DNA of 64,000 bases. Source: Uranotaenia lowii (lineage: Eukaryota; Arthropoda; Insecta; Diptera; Culicidae). Shown in pieces: positions 35,182 through 45,801 of this stretch. The notes under the pieces were generated by a model. The model saw only the letters and a program-made list of their open reading frames with translations. It did not search any database and was not told the origin of the DNA. How positions within the stretch are numbered: position 1 is the first letter of the stretch; every line of letters begins with the position of its first letter. The translations under genes and the position numbers were made by a program. The DNA lies in the NCBI RefSeq assembly GCF_029784155.1, contig NC_073692.1:423026305-423090304 (forward strand), given 5' to 3'.

Positions 35182-37762
35182 AAGTCTAAGAAATTAAAAA
35201 AAAAAAAAAAAGAAAAATCATACAAAAAAAAACCCAACAAGAATTGTAGTTTGAAGGGGAAAATGGAGTTCTGGTCACCTTTCCGCGTCCCGGAGCACCA
35301 CAAGCAATGCAAACATCCTTCTCTTATAACAGTTTTGCATAAATATAAATCTATTTCTTATGAGATTTCTGCAGCATTCATCGGGTAGGTACGACGGTCC
35401 GAGGAAAAACCAACCAACTAAACTATAACCCAGCCAAAGTTCCGGCAACAAGGCTTAACTTCTTTCCCCGGCAACAGCAACAACAAAAACAACAACGATA
35501 GAAAGTAACTACAACCTAGTATCTTCGAGGTTGGTTTCGGTTCTTAGTCGCTATACTTAGTTAGTTGCTGGTGTGAGAAAATGTGCAACGGAAAATTTTT
35601 GCGCCCAGTAAATAATATATGGCCAGATGAAAGCATTAACGGGGTAGAGTTTTGGTGCTTTTCCAGTGCTGCTGCTGTTTGGTTTAGATGCCCGGAAAAG
35701 CTGTTGGCTCAAGTCAAATTCAGAACCAAGCGCTAAATGCGGGTTGCGCTTTGTGAGTGAAAAATTGGTTGCCCCCGGAAGCTGACTTTGGGTTTTGAAT
35801 TTTGAAATTCATTTCAAACTGAAAGTCAATTTGTATCAATCGCAGCTGCAAGCTGAATGTTTTATGTGATGCTGAGTTGAATTATTTCGTTTCGAATTCT
35901 TCTATACAAATGATAGTTTTCCATCAATAATTCTAACTAGTTGCTTAATTTCATGAAAAAATAGGTCTCTCAAACTCAGTTAAAAAAATCTCCACACCAA
36001 GAAAACAAAAACCATATAAATTTGTTTGCAGAAAATTCACAGGCCGGTTATGGTTATCAAATTTCTGAGAACCCATTCAAAACGGCAATTCAAACTAGGC
36101 GAACCCTTTTCTGGTAAGCCAAACTTTGCGCGGAGATATAATATCATTTCGCTCGGATCTTGTGTGTTTGGGGCTCGGAAATTCCTTTGGGGAAATGCAA
36201 TCTCACTGCTGCTGGATGGAATCGAGTTTGGCTTCCCTGGCCCGGTAATTACTAAGTCTGCAAGAGGAAAACAAGAACCAAAGTCTGCCGAGAGGTAAGG
36301 ATCATTATGGTCCAACTAAAAGTGAGCATAACGTACTAACATCATTCCACTCTCCTCCGTAAGGTTTGGTTTACATGGAAACATTGAAGTACCATTTCCC
36401 TGGACGCAACCCGGAGGCAAATAAGAAAATATGAATAATTTATTTGTCTGTTTTTTGGGGCTGGTTACTCACACTCAATATCGTTCTAAACCACCATGGT
36501 ATAAAATTTTAAATGAATAAAGTTTCCTCTGAAAATTATTTATCTTATAGGGGAAACACGTTACTCACACTCTAAATCTTATTTCGAAGCATAAGGAGGG
36601 GACTAATTTGTCTCGATATGATTACGAAAAATAGCTTACACTAGATACAAGTACTTCCAGGAAGAGTAATTTATATACCAAAAAATTTAATATATTTTTA
36701 TGATGATAGAAGTTGGACGATAACCTAAGGTTGCCAAATTGCTCGGTTTTATCTAGGTTATTCCGGATCTGTTTGCTTTATTTGGGAAATCCAACAGAAA
36801 AAAAAGCAAATTGTGTTGTAAAACTTTTTTATTTATGACTCCGAAACGAAATTTTTTGGCAAAGCTTTATAGAAATAACCATGAAAGATTTTTTGAAAGC
36901 CTCAAATACGATTTAAAATCTGTCAATAAGTTTTGATTAACAGTTTTCCAGTTTTTTCTTGATTTTCGTTGAGTCATTTCTGGGTTTTGTCCAAATTTAC
37001 GGTCGCAATTTTAAAATCAAATGCCCGGATTTAGCCAAGTGTTTGTATAGAATTGCCATGATTTATCCAGTTTGGATACGTGTTGAAAATATCTGATATC
37101 TTCAGAAATTGAATCTATTATGACATATGGTCTGGAAGCTTTTATTTTGGAGATATGACTTTTGGCAGAGGGAAATCATAGCGAAGCTGCATTGTAATAA
37201 TAAATTTTGCTTGGAAAGTAGTCATGAAATACCTCTTTAGGCACCAGCAATGGTGTCAACTGAATTGATTGCTTTTCAATGCCAGAAGACATACCCCTAT
37301 TCAACAGTTAACAACTTCATTTGCCAAATAAGAAACAAAGTGACGGTTTAAGACAAATTTGTTTAGCTAAAAATTTCTTTTAAAAAATTTATAAATTAGA
37401 ACAAAAGCCATTTTTAGGCTCAGTTCCACAGAAGACCAAAAAAAAAATTATGTTGAACAAAATATTAAATTTTCCCATACAAACATAAAAATTCAAATTT
37501 AGTCATGTAAACGTTACTTATAAACTCTGCAAAAATTATGGGTCATTTCTGAACCAACACGAAGCTTTAAAGACCCCAGGGTTTGAGAAATTCAAAAATG
37601 ATTTCGAATCGTCTCAGTCTAATGTTACATGACAAAAAAGTGCACATCAGTGAACATAATTTATTTTTCACTTTCAGAGTGCACTAAATTTTTTCCCAAA
37701 TTTCTGCTTTTACTTGATTCTCAGTTCCAAACACTAACCTTTCAACAAACAAACGGATTTAT
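35182..37762. other. Mixed stretch without recognised genes
   Basis: The part at 35270-36440 is less AT-rich and seems non-repetitive, with a short CAACAACAAAAACAAC-like run near 35466-35500. Overlapping ORFs at 36026-36315 on both strands have no recognisable domain. The rest (36440-37760) is AT-rich with no repeat pairs that I could see. Confidence 0.35.
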
Positions 37763-38202
37763 ATGGCTGGTAAATGGTGGATAATGTGCAACACGAGACC
37801 CCATAATGGTCATATCACCTCTTATTCAGAACTCCTATCTCTACCTCCTCGTGGTACCGGCTGGGATGCGAGTAACCTAAGCGGAGATCGGGTACCCAAC
37901 CCCGGTGGATGCTCTGGTCGCATGCAGACTGAGAAGGTGGCCGCACGCGTCTGTTCCCCAGGTCAGGGGCGGCGTGCAGCAACAACCGAGCGTCTGTTCT
38001 CCAGGTCAGGGGCGGCTCAAACAGCGTCTGTCTCGCAGCAAGCGGCTGAATTTATGAAATGCGGCTCCCGCCAGCTAAGTCCAAGATGGCAGCCCCATCG
38101 CGGGATAGAGACTTTAGGTTTACAACCTACTGTTCACGACTTGAAATTGTTACGGAACCCGAAAGAAATGACCGACCTGGAACTTTGACGACTACTTTTA
38201 GC

Positions 38203-39184
38203 ATGAAAACACGGACACAAATTGGAACTTGGAACGTTTTAATCCTTGCCCAACGAGGCAAACTGGAACAACTTGCTAGAGAGGCTAGCCGCTTCAAGCT
38301 TGAAATTCTGGGGCTGAGCGAAGTCCGTTGGCCTAATACTGGAGAACACAAGACACAATCCGGGCAAGTCCTCCTTTACTCTGGCATACGAGGAGAACAT
38401 GCTACTCGGGAACGAGGAGTTGGTTTACTGTTAAGCCCGCAGGCCTACGCGGCCCTCATTAGATGGGAACCGATAAACGAAAGAATAATCGTAGCCAGAT
38501 TTAGAACACGGGTTAAAAACCTTACAATGGTCCAGTGTTATGCGCCAAATGACGTTGCCGACTTACAGGAGAAAGAGCAGTTTTACAGTCAACTGAACAG
38601 CGTGGGAGAGAAAACTCCGAAGGGTGACATTCGAATCAATTTGGGCAACTTCAAGGCAAAGATTGGCTCCGACAATCAGGACCTTGAGCGCTTCATGGGG
38701 CGCCATGGACTAGGACAGATGAGCGAAAACAGAGAGCTGATTGTAAAATTTTGTGCAACAACAACATGGTGATTGGATCGCTCTTCCTCCATCGACCAGC
38801 ACATAAGGTCACTTGAGTATCCCGAGATGGCCGAAAAGAAAAACAAATTGACCACATCTGCATCAGCCGAAAATGGAGAAGGAACCTTCTTGATGTCCGC
38901 AACAAACGAAGCGCAGACATTGCATCTGACCATCACCTCGTCCTTGGCGAAACACGACTGAGAGTTGCGATGAACATGGAGGATGGTCGATGATCGGAGA
39001 AAGACGAAAGTCGGAATTAAGCAGGCATGTACCGGGTCAGCCAAAGCAGCCGCCCGCTTACAATATGCGGAGCTGGAAAAGGTTAAACGAGTTTGTAGTC
39101 GAGACCAGATAGCCTGGACAAACTCCCTTGCCGAAGAGGGAGAAAGAGCCGCCGCCAATGGAGATATCCGATTATTATATGACA
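38203..39184 (+). pseudogene. RTE-type LINE endonuclease domain, disrupted
   Basis: The protein starts MKTRTQIGTWN (38203) and shows the endonuclease/exonuclease/phosphatase-fold motifs in order: TWNV, LSEVRW with its metal-binding Glu, CYAPND, then LGNFKAKIGSDN at about 38640 where the family has a GDFNAKIG-type motif. The Asp and Asn of that motif are replaced by Asn and Lys, so the nicking activity should be lost. Further on, IDHICISRKWRR and ADIASDHHLVLGE (38905-38950, the terminal SDH motif) are in other frames, so there are frameshifts near 38760 and in between. The segment ends YD, where Helitron H5 is inserted within an Ile codon. Confidence 0.85.
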
Positions 39185-39579
39185 CTAGCTGATCCCATAC
39201 GAACTCCGTTTCGCTTTCAACTTGGATTATGTCATGAACAGTTTGAATAAAAGTCGAATGCCAAGCATTTTCCAGATGTACTTCCGAATTCATTGTTAAT
39301 TAATAATTGCAAAAATATTGGACGATTACCTTTTCTGTCGTCTGCTACTAAATTTGAAATCAGGAATCAATTAACCGTGCCAAAAAACCCCCGTGTATAA
39401 ATTTAGACTCGATCGTTGCATAACAACGCAATTATTGCCAAAAAATTAAACCCCTTTCGATGGCTTCTTATACAATACAATTTAAAATTGATTGCCCTTC
39501 TCTCAAAACTCCCGTGTGCAAATTTTCAAAGCAATCCATTCCATAATAACGTCAATATTGCTGAAAACAGTGAAAAAAT

Positions 39580-40060
39580 AACTAATATGGACGACCCCTT
39601 TCGTTGACCCCTGGCATAACATTTGACATCTGAAATCTCTTGCCCGTCCCCGAAAACTACCGTGTGAAAATTTTCATCCCAATCCGATGTCAAATAACGA
39701 CAATATTGCAAAAATATTGAAAGGTTAATATGGACGACCCCTTTGGCCGACCCCTTTGGCCGACCCCTGTTTGTAATTTGGATAAGTGAAATCAATTGTT
39801 TGTCCCTAATAACTCCTATGTGCTAATTTTCATCCCAATCCGATGTACAAAAACGTCAATATTACTAAGATATTGAAAAGTTAGTATGGACGACCCCTTT
39901 GGCTGACCCCTTACACAAAATTTGACACCTGAAATTAATTGCTCATCTTTAAAAACACTCATGTAGAAATTTTCAACACAATCCGACGAAAAGTAACGTC
40001 AATATCGCGAAAACATGATTTGTCTTGTATGGACGACCCCCTTCAGAAGGGGTCATCCGA
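39580..40060. repeat. Tandem modules of ~145-155 bp in Helitron H5
   Basis: ATGGACGACCCC recurs at about 39586, 39731, 39886 and 40029, spacing 145, 155 and 143 bp. Between them each unit has CGTCAATATT-like text, TTTTCATCCCAATCCGATGT and a CTCCCGTGTG-like stretch. The third unit holds a further local duplication of CGACCCCTTTGGC (39737-39770). The module length is close to that of Helitron H4. Confidence 0.85.
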
Positions 40061-40152
40061 AAATCTGAAAACATTTTTCATCCTTCCTGGTCCTAATGAG
40101 TATCCATGCCAAATTTCAGACCTTTAGCTCTTAAGACGGCTGAGTCTATAGA

Positions 40153-40206
40153 GGACAAACAAACAAACAAACAAACAAACAAACAAACAAACAAACAAAC
40201 AAACAT
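40153..40206. repeat. (AAAC)n microsatellite
   Basis: About 13 copies of AAAC just inside the 5' terminus of Helitron H5. Shorter AAAC runs occupy the same position in H1, and GTTT runs in H3, so the tract is part of the Helitron family structure that has expanded here. Confidence 0.9.
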
Positions 40207-40233
40207 ACAGAAATTGCTTTTTATATATATAGA

Positions 40234-41515
40234 TTTCTCGCCGCCTCATTGGTGCAAGGACTAATGCAAGAATGCCGCTAAAGACCGAGCAGCTCAGTTA
40301 TTGACCGTTCAAACAGATCAGCTCAAACGATGGACTAAGCACATCGAAGAACTCTTCTGAGTCACGAATAGCGATGGCCAACAGAACCCGCAACTCGAAG
40401 CGCCAACAGTAAGTCGCATAAATGGCGTCAACTCGGAAGTGCCCTCGCTGACTGAAATAGAAGCGGCAATCAAAAACATGAAATCCAACAAAGCACCTGG
40501 GTTCGATTGCATCCCTGCTGAAATTCTGAAAGCCGACCCTGCCCTGTCAGCACAAATGTTGCACCGTCTTTTCGCTGACATCTGGGATACTGCAACATTC
40601 CCGGCCGACTGGATGCAGGGTATCCTCGTAAAGGTCCCGAAAAAAGGAAACCTAACAGAGTGCGGTAACTGGGGTGGCATAACTTTGATCTGTACAACCC
40701 TCAAAGTACTCTGCAAAGTGATCCTGAACAGGATCCATTAGAAAATCGACGCTACACACCGACGGCAACAAGCTGGATTCCGATCCGGACGATCATGTGT
40801 GGACCAGATCACAACGCTACGAATCATACTGGAACAAATCAATGAATTCTAGGACTCTCTTCTGCTGGTGTTCGTTGATTTCGAAAAAGCATTCGACCGA
40901 CTTAACCATGAAAACATCTGGGCGACTCTAAGGCGATGAGGAGTCCCAGAGAAACTAGTCCATCTCATCGAAGCACAATACGAGGCATTTAAGTCCAAGG
41001 TCTTGCACGATGGTGTCTTGTCTGAACTAATCCCGATGACTGCTGGAGTGAGACAAGGATGTATCTTATCACCGCTACTTTTTCTAATCGTAATGGATGA
41101 GATTCTGACTGGATCGATCGACTGTGCACCTAATCTAGGATCGCCTTGGAATCCTTCAACAATGGAGCAGCTGAACGACCTTGACCTGGCAGACGATATT
41201 GTTTTGCTCGTCCAAACACAACAGGATATGCAGAACAAACTCGACGACCTCACCGAAAGCTCCAAGGCAGAAGGTCTCAAAGTCAATGTCGGAAAGATCT
41301 ATTCGATGGAGATCAACACAGGAAATCCCTCCAGTTTCATGGTAGCTGGGCAACAGGTTGAGAAAGTGGAGTGCTTCCAGTATCTTGGTAGCCAGATAAC
41401 GCTTGATGGTGGTACCAGAGAGACATCGAAACCCGGATCAGAAAGGCCCTATTTGCATTTGCAAGTCTCCGAAACATCTGGCGCTCACGCCAGATCTCTC
41501 AACGAACTAAAGCAT
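40234..41515 (+). pseudogene. RTE-type LINE reverse transcriptase, disrupted
   Basis: The reading frame resumes at SRRLIGARTNARMPLK (40236) and contains reverse transcriptase motifs in order: SNKAPGFDCIPAEILK, WGGITLICTTLKVLCK, QQAGFRSGRSCVDQITTLR, VFVDFEKAFD (motif A, Asp), AGVRQGCILSPLLF (motif B) and LADDIVLL (motif C, with the catalytic ADD present at about 41187). Three in-frame stops interrupt it: TAG at 40739, TAG at 40850 and TGA at 40937. A frameshift near 41420 moves the text RKALFAFASLRNIW into another frame. Motifs A to C are intact in sequence, but the protein cannot be made whole. Confidence 0.88.
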
Positions 41516-41530
41516 GGATCACGACAAATC

Positions 41531-41829
41531 AGAACGCACTGTTTATTATACCATAGCGCTCCTAGTTGTCGGATCTGGAATGTTTTGACAGTACTTTGTT
41601 CAGAAATGTTTCCTGTGCTGAAAATTTCATTACGATTCGTTTTGTTCCAAAAAAGTTACACGTGATGGAAGCCGCGAGATGAAATTTTTTTTAATGTCTT
41701 TATTATAGAGATTTTCAGCTTTGCTTGAAAAATTTTCAGCTTTGCTTGATAGAGCCTTTCCATTACTATGGAAAGGAACTAACATGTTTTCGGTACATAT
41801 AAAAGGAGATAGGAGAGATATCATCAACT
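41531..41829. other. Junction segment between two LINEs
   Basis: No homology that I recognise. It contains two perfect 18-bp direct copies of ATTTTCAGCTTTGCTTGA (41711-41728 and 41732-41749). Confidence 0.5.
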
Positions 41830-42890
41830 AGCGTGGAATCTCAGCCTTATGTGCGATAGCGAAACTTTTTGGATTGATGGTCTTTGATAATTTTTTTCAC
41901 ATCCTGCAGAAATAACATCTCCAATGATCAGCAAGGATTCATGTCCAAACGCTCTTTCACAAGTAACTTGCTAACGTTCACTTCATTTGTACATGGAAGC
42001 TTTGCTGCCAAATCCCAAACTGATGCTATGTATAACGATCTGTCCGCTGCATTCGGCTAGGTGATCCATGAAATTGCCATCGACAACCTCGAACGCTTAG
42101 AGTTTTGCGGTACTCTACTTGGCTGGTTCCACAGTTACTTAACTGGCCGTATTTAGATTGTTTGAACGGGTGATACCTTTTTGAGGCAGTTCCCTGCCTC
42201 CTCCAGTGTGCCCCAAGGCAACCATCTAGGACCGAGGGGAGTACTTCCTTGGAGACGAGCCCATCGCACATGTGAATCACGTTAACGATCTTGGCGAAAT
42301 CATAAATCAGCGTCTGGAATTCAAGGCACACACCTACTACGTGATTGACAAAGCATCCAGAAGTGTCGGTTTCATTTTTAGAGTGGCGAAGGACTTCAAG
42401 GACGTGTATTGCCTGAAAAGCCTATACTAAGCATTGTTCGTTCCATCTTTGAATACGCATCAGTTAGCTGAAGCCCCTACTACCAGACCGGTGTTGATTG
42501 GCTCGAGGCTATCCAGCGACTATTTTTGCGATACGCCCTGAGACACCTGAACTAGCAAGACCCTTTTCGCTTGCCAAGCTATGAAAATCGAAGATATTGA
42601 TACCGTTCAAGCCTGCAGACATACAACACGAGCCTCATTCGTCGCTGTTCTCCTGACATCGCGAATCGACTGTCCCACGCTTTGGAAGCTATCCCGCTTA
42701 GTGTACGACCCCGTGGTCTTAGGAATCAACTATGCTTTAGAATGAAAGTTCGTGTAAATGATGTTCTGCGAGTAAGCGAATGACTGTGCGAGGATCGTTA
42801 TACCCTGACGCGGTCGCAAGAATACATTACGATCATTATTTCTTCCATAACTTGAAACTGTTTATGAAATTATTCAATGAATAAATACTA
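41830..42890 (+). pseudogene. Jockey-type LINE reverse transcriptase relic
   Basis: Translated pieces in several frames give the C-terminal half of a Jockey-clade reverse transcriptase: RGISALCAIAKLFELMV, then a DQHGF/MSKRSFTSNLL-like segment, DAMYNDLSAAF (degenerate motif A), LGWFHSYLTGRI, an SSVPQG-like motif B region near 42200, and downstream SIFEYAS, AIQRLFLRYALR and LPSYENR. Stops and frameshifts are frequent. The endonuclease part is missing, as in a 5'-truncated copy. The 3' end is near AATGAATAAATAC (42880). Confidence 0.75.
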
Positions 42891-42929
42891 CGAATGCTAG
42901 CTCAGTGGCACGAGACTCTTTGACTTCGT

Positions 42930-43363
42930 CTCGGAGTCGGCGAACCAGGGGCTGCGCGTTCTAAGGTACAAAGAAGGCTCGTTTGTCTTGTCTCATCAAA
43001 ATATATAAAACTGTTTTGTAACGGAATAAATTATTTATTGAAAGAAAATGAAATCTACTGAAGGAAAATAAAACCGGTCTATTTGAATTAAAAGTGTGTA
43101 TTTTTGTGTAGTGTAATGGGTGGGAGAATGCAACTTTGACTTATCTTGCTGCTGCTGCTGTTGTCGACTGGCGAGCGCTCGCTGCTGGTTCTCTGCTGCT
43201 GCTTGCTGGATGCTGAACTGGGTGGTAGCTACGATGTTGGTGATCAGCGGTGACGCGTGGGTCCAACCGCCGAACAAAATGGTGGCTCAATAGAGTCAGT
43301 CTTCCATGAGACTGTACTGACTCTAACGTGGAGTGGGGGGGGGGGGGGGTGGGGAATCTCACA
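42930..43363 (-). mobile_element. Probable LTR plus primer-binding site
   Basis: On the minus strand a segment from 43363 to 42953 begins TGTGAGATTCCCC and ends GAACGCGCA (TG...CA), contains AATAAA near its end (43021-43040), and is followed after 5 nt by TGGTTCGCCGACTCCGAGAC, which looks like a primer-binding site (TGG start, complementary to a tRNA 3' CCA end). Only one LTR copy is in view and the internal region is cut off against the Jockey relic. BEL/Pao or Ty3 membership cannot be decided. The region has CTG-rich runs (43148-43200) and a 14-bp G run (43335-43349). Confidence 0.45.
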
Positions 43364-44236
43364 GGCGCTTCCCTCTTTGACTCAATCGACCTACCCAGGC
43401 TGACCTGATTGGTAGAATCGAGAAGGGCCCTCCTTGGAAGTTAGAATCGGGTCTTCCCCGATCCGAGGGAAAATCCTCCTTTACGTTTTTGGCCCGCAGA
43501 CTAGAGGATCTCGACGATCTTTTACGGGTTAGACGTAGTGGGCTACTGGGCCCACTAGGCCGAGGAGTGTGATCGGGTGCTTGTCAAACGGCTTGCCGCT
43601 TGAGTCGCGAGAAAGGGTTTTTGATGTTAAAGAAAAAAGGTCCTATGAAAGGAAATTCAAAGGGGTAAGTGTTGGCCACTGGTATGTGGAGCAGGTTTAA
43701 CTCTACCTGAATAAGGCTGATGCCCTGCAAGTAGTCCTAGATGGCCACCGTGACACTTTTCCACCACTTTCTTACTCCACTTTATCGGTTTGATCACACT
43801 CACGCCTGTTTTACAAATGACCGTTGCTGGTCAAATTGAAATAAAATCACCCCTTTTTGTGCTTTGGCAAAATCGCGCCAGTATCAACGTCACAACCATT
43901 TTCCTCGACCAACGATGTTGCATGCAATCTCCTTCCATTTGCAAAAGAAAGAATTTTCCCATTGCATTCAACCCACTTCGTGCCATGTTTTCGAGTGTGT
44001 TAACAAATTATGTTCTTATTCTAATTCATATCTAACAATATTTTATTTAACCCTAACAAGAAATAAAACATATGAACATTCACTCAACTTTACAATGTAC
44101 CAATTTAAAAACAACAAGAATTTTGTAACAAACGGTTACAAACTCTTGAAGGAGTTATTGGCCCATTTTGGTGTCTTCAGGTGAAAGTTGTAAAACTAAT
44201 CCGGCTTTAAAATGGTATTTGCAGATTTTTAACTTG
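43364..44236. other. Unrecognised stretch
   Basis: The first 400 bp are GC-richer and may belong to the same LTR element as 42930-43363. A partial copy of the repeat described at 44237 lies at about 44140-44200 (AGGAGTTATTGGCCCATTTT). No gene was recognised. Confidence 0.35.
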
Positions 44237-44762
44237 CGTACGATAAGAGAAGAAGTCCCTATATGAGAATGCAGATGTTCGAAAATTGTTAGTTTTTTAC
44301 GTTAAAAAAGAGATTTATTATCACTGTTTCTTTCATAACTCTTAAAGGAGTTGTTGGTCCACTTTGGTGTCTTCAGATGAAAGTTGTGAAACTAATAGGA
44401 CTATAAAATGGAATATGTTTCAAAATTGTTGGTGGCGCAGAGGGTACTTTTTGGTACGTTGTTTTTAACATATTTACTATATTTTATACTTAATATCATT
44501 ATATAGTTATTATATGTTTTTTTTTCAAATAGCTAGTAAAATTTTAATGCGTTTTGATGTGCTATTTCATAATCTACGTTGAAAATTGACAAAGTTATGG
44601 GCATTTGAAAAGAGGGCTATTTAAAAAAAACTTAACCGTTATCTAACTAAATAATAAAAGTTTAGAAATTTGCTAAAACATATGTTTTTAATGGTGCTTA
44701 GACGAAAAAAATTTTAAAATTTAGGAGAAAATCCGAAGACCCCCGGTGCAAATTGTTAGGTA
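44237..44762. repeat. Dispersed repeat, copy 1
   Basis: This segment matches 61594-61938 in the same orientation. Shared landmarks in order are a GAGAATGCAGATGTTCGA-like stretch, CTCTTAAAGGAGTTGTTGGT, TCAGATGAAAGTT, GGTGGCGCAGAGGGTACTTT and GAAGACCCCCGGTGCAAATT. The part around 44334 is itself a second copy of text at 44140-44200. No TIR, LTR or coding signal was found. Confidence 0.65.
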
Positions 44763-44774
44763 ATAAAAATAATC

Positions 44775-44888
44775 CCCATTTGTAAGATACTAGCCATCAT
44801 ATCCTCGAAAGATATATGCTTAGAGTTAAATTAAAGGAATTTCTTCGAGGAAACATAAAGTTTTATTGAGATCCTGTATGTGTTTGTG
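44775..44888 (+). mobile_element. 5'-truncated SINE with 12-bp target duplication
   Basis: The 114-bp segment matches the 3' body of the SINE at 11178-11418 (GATACTAGCCATCATATCCT and GAGATCCTGTATGTGTTTG). It is flanked by a perfect 12-bp direct repeat ATAAAAATAATC (44763-44774 and 44889-44900), as produced by LINE-driven retroposition, and it fixes the 3' end of the SINE family. Confidence 0.85.
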
Positions 44889-45391
44889 ATAAAAATAATC
44901 ACTGAGTTTTTTCTCTCCATTCGGAACCTGAAATAAGATCGTGAGATTATTAGCTGATCCCATAATAAGATGTCTTCAAATTAACACAGTTCAAGGAAGT
45001 TTGAGCAGCTCATAAAGATTTATTGGACGTTTTGGTAAGTACTGTTCAATCCTACAGAAAACTTAAGCAAAACCATATTATTGTATATTTTTGTTTTAGA
45101 AAATATGACAAATATAAATTCGGACATTTCGATTAGCAACCGGATCACAAAATATGTTATGTTCTTCTATGTGCAGCACTCATCCCATTGAAAATATGTT
45201 AAGTATTTTCAATTTGTGAGTAAATATAAAACAAATTGTATTTCAACAATTTGGATCACAGTTTAGAGTGAATAATTAGACTCTCAATCACTTCACGGCC
45301 GGATCGGATTCAGAATTTGAATTTTTAAGAATAACTAGTTTAGTACGCTTTTTTGGTCTTGAACTCTCATGCGGAGGGTGCGAGTTGCATG

Positions 45392-45793
45392 CAAGGTTGC
45401 CGAAAAAAAATTCTGTGTTTTGACGAAAAAAAATTCTGACTTTCTGTGATTTTACTTTAAAATTCTGTGACGGTTTTCTGTGATGCCTTTTTCATCAATT
45501 TCAATCAAAAGTCATGTCATATTGCGTCTTTTCTACATTTTACCAAAGAAAAATCAATTTACATTACGAATTCATATTATCATATGAATCATATTATACC
45601 ATTTCAAAGATAATTATCTAAAATTTATACTGACATAAAAAGTTGAATTTTGAAAAATACGTTCAACATTTTAAAATTCTGTGAAATCTGTGAATGTTCC
45701 GAAAATTCTGTGTTCTGTGACACAGATTCTGTGATGAAAATTGGCTCAAAATTCTGTGAAATTATAGATTTTTTTGTGATTTCGGCAACCTTG
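45392..45793. mobile_element. hAT MITE, 402 bp, TTCTGTGA-rich
   Basis: Perfect 14-bp terminal inverted repeats CAAGGTTGCCGAAA bound the element, and a perfect 8-bp target duplication GTTGCATG flanks it (45384-45391 and 45794-45801), which identifies hAT transposition. The interior repeats ATTCTGTGA-like units near both ends, probable transposase-binding subterminal repeats. No protein is encoded. A partial relative is at 30290-30549. Confidence 0.92.
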
Positions 45794-45801
45794 GTTGCAT
45801 G

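Larger units (their letters stand above)
39185..40233 (-). mobile_element. Helitron H5, inserted in the RTE-type LINE
   Basis: On the minus strand it begins TCTATATATATAAAAAGC and ends GGGATCAGCTAG, between host A (39184) and T (40234). Deleting 39185-40233 exactly gives GAC-ATT-TCT-CGC-CGC, reading D-I-S-R-R in the LINE frame, which proves both termini and the lack of a target duplication. Its 5' region matches H1 and H3 (CCCCTTCAGAAGGGGTCATC near 40036). The 3' hairpin is weak (CGAA/TTCG). No Rep/helicase is encoded. Confidence 0.92.
37763..41530 (+). mobile_element. RTE-type non-LTR retrotransposon, defective
   Basis: A LINE with an apurinic-type endonuclease domain (from 38203) followed by a reverse transcriptase (40234-41515), the order of the RTE clade. 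A GC-rich leader (about 37840-38202) precedes the endonuclease. Helitron H5 (39185-40233) splits it. The 3' end is not clear; LINE homology stops near 41530. It carries frameshifts, three nonsense codons and a damaged catalytic motif, so it is a fossil. A second fragment of the same family is at 27995-28115. Clade assignment is by motif recall, not by search. Confidence 0.8.

Noticed and set aside
42895..42950. A tRNA gene
   Set aside because: It has an A-box-like start and a CCA-like end but is too short and lacks a proper T-arm; an LTR primer-binding site explains it better.
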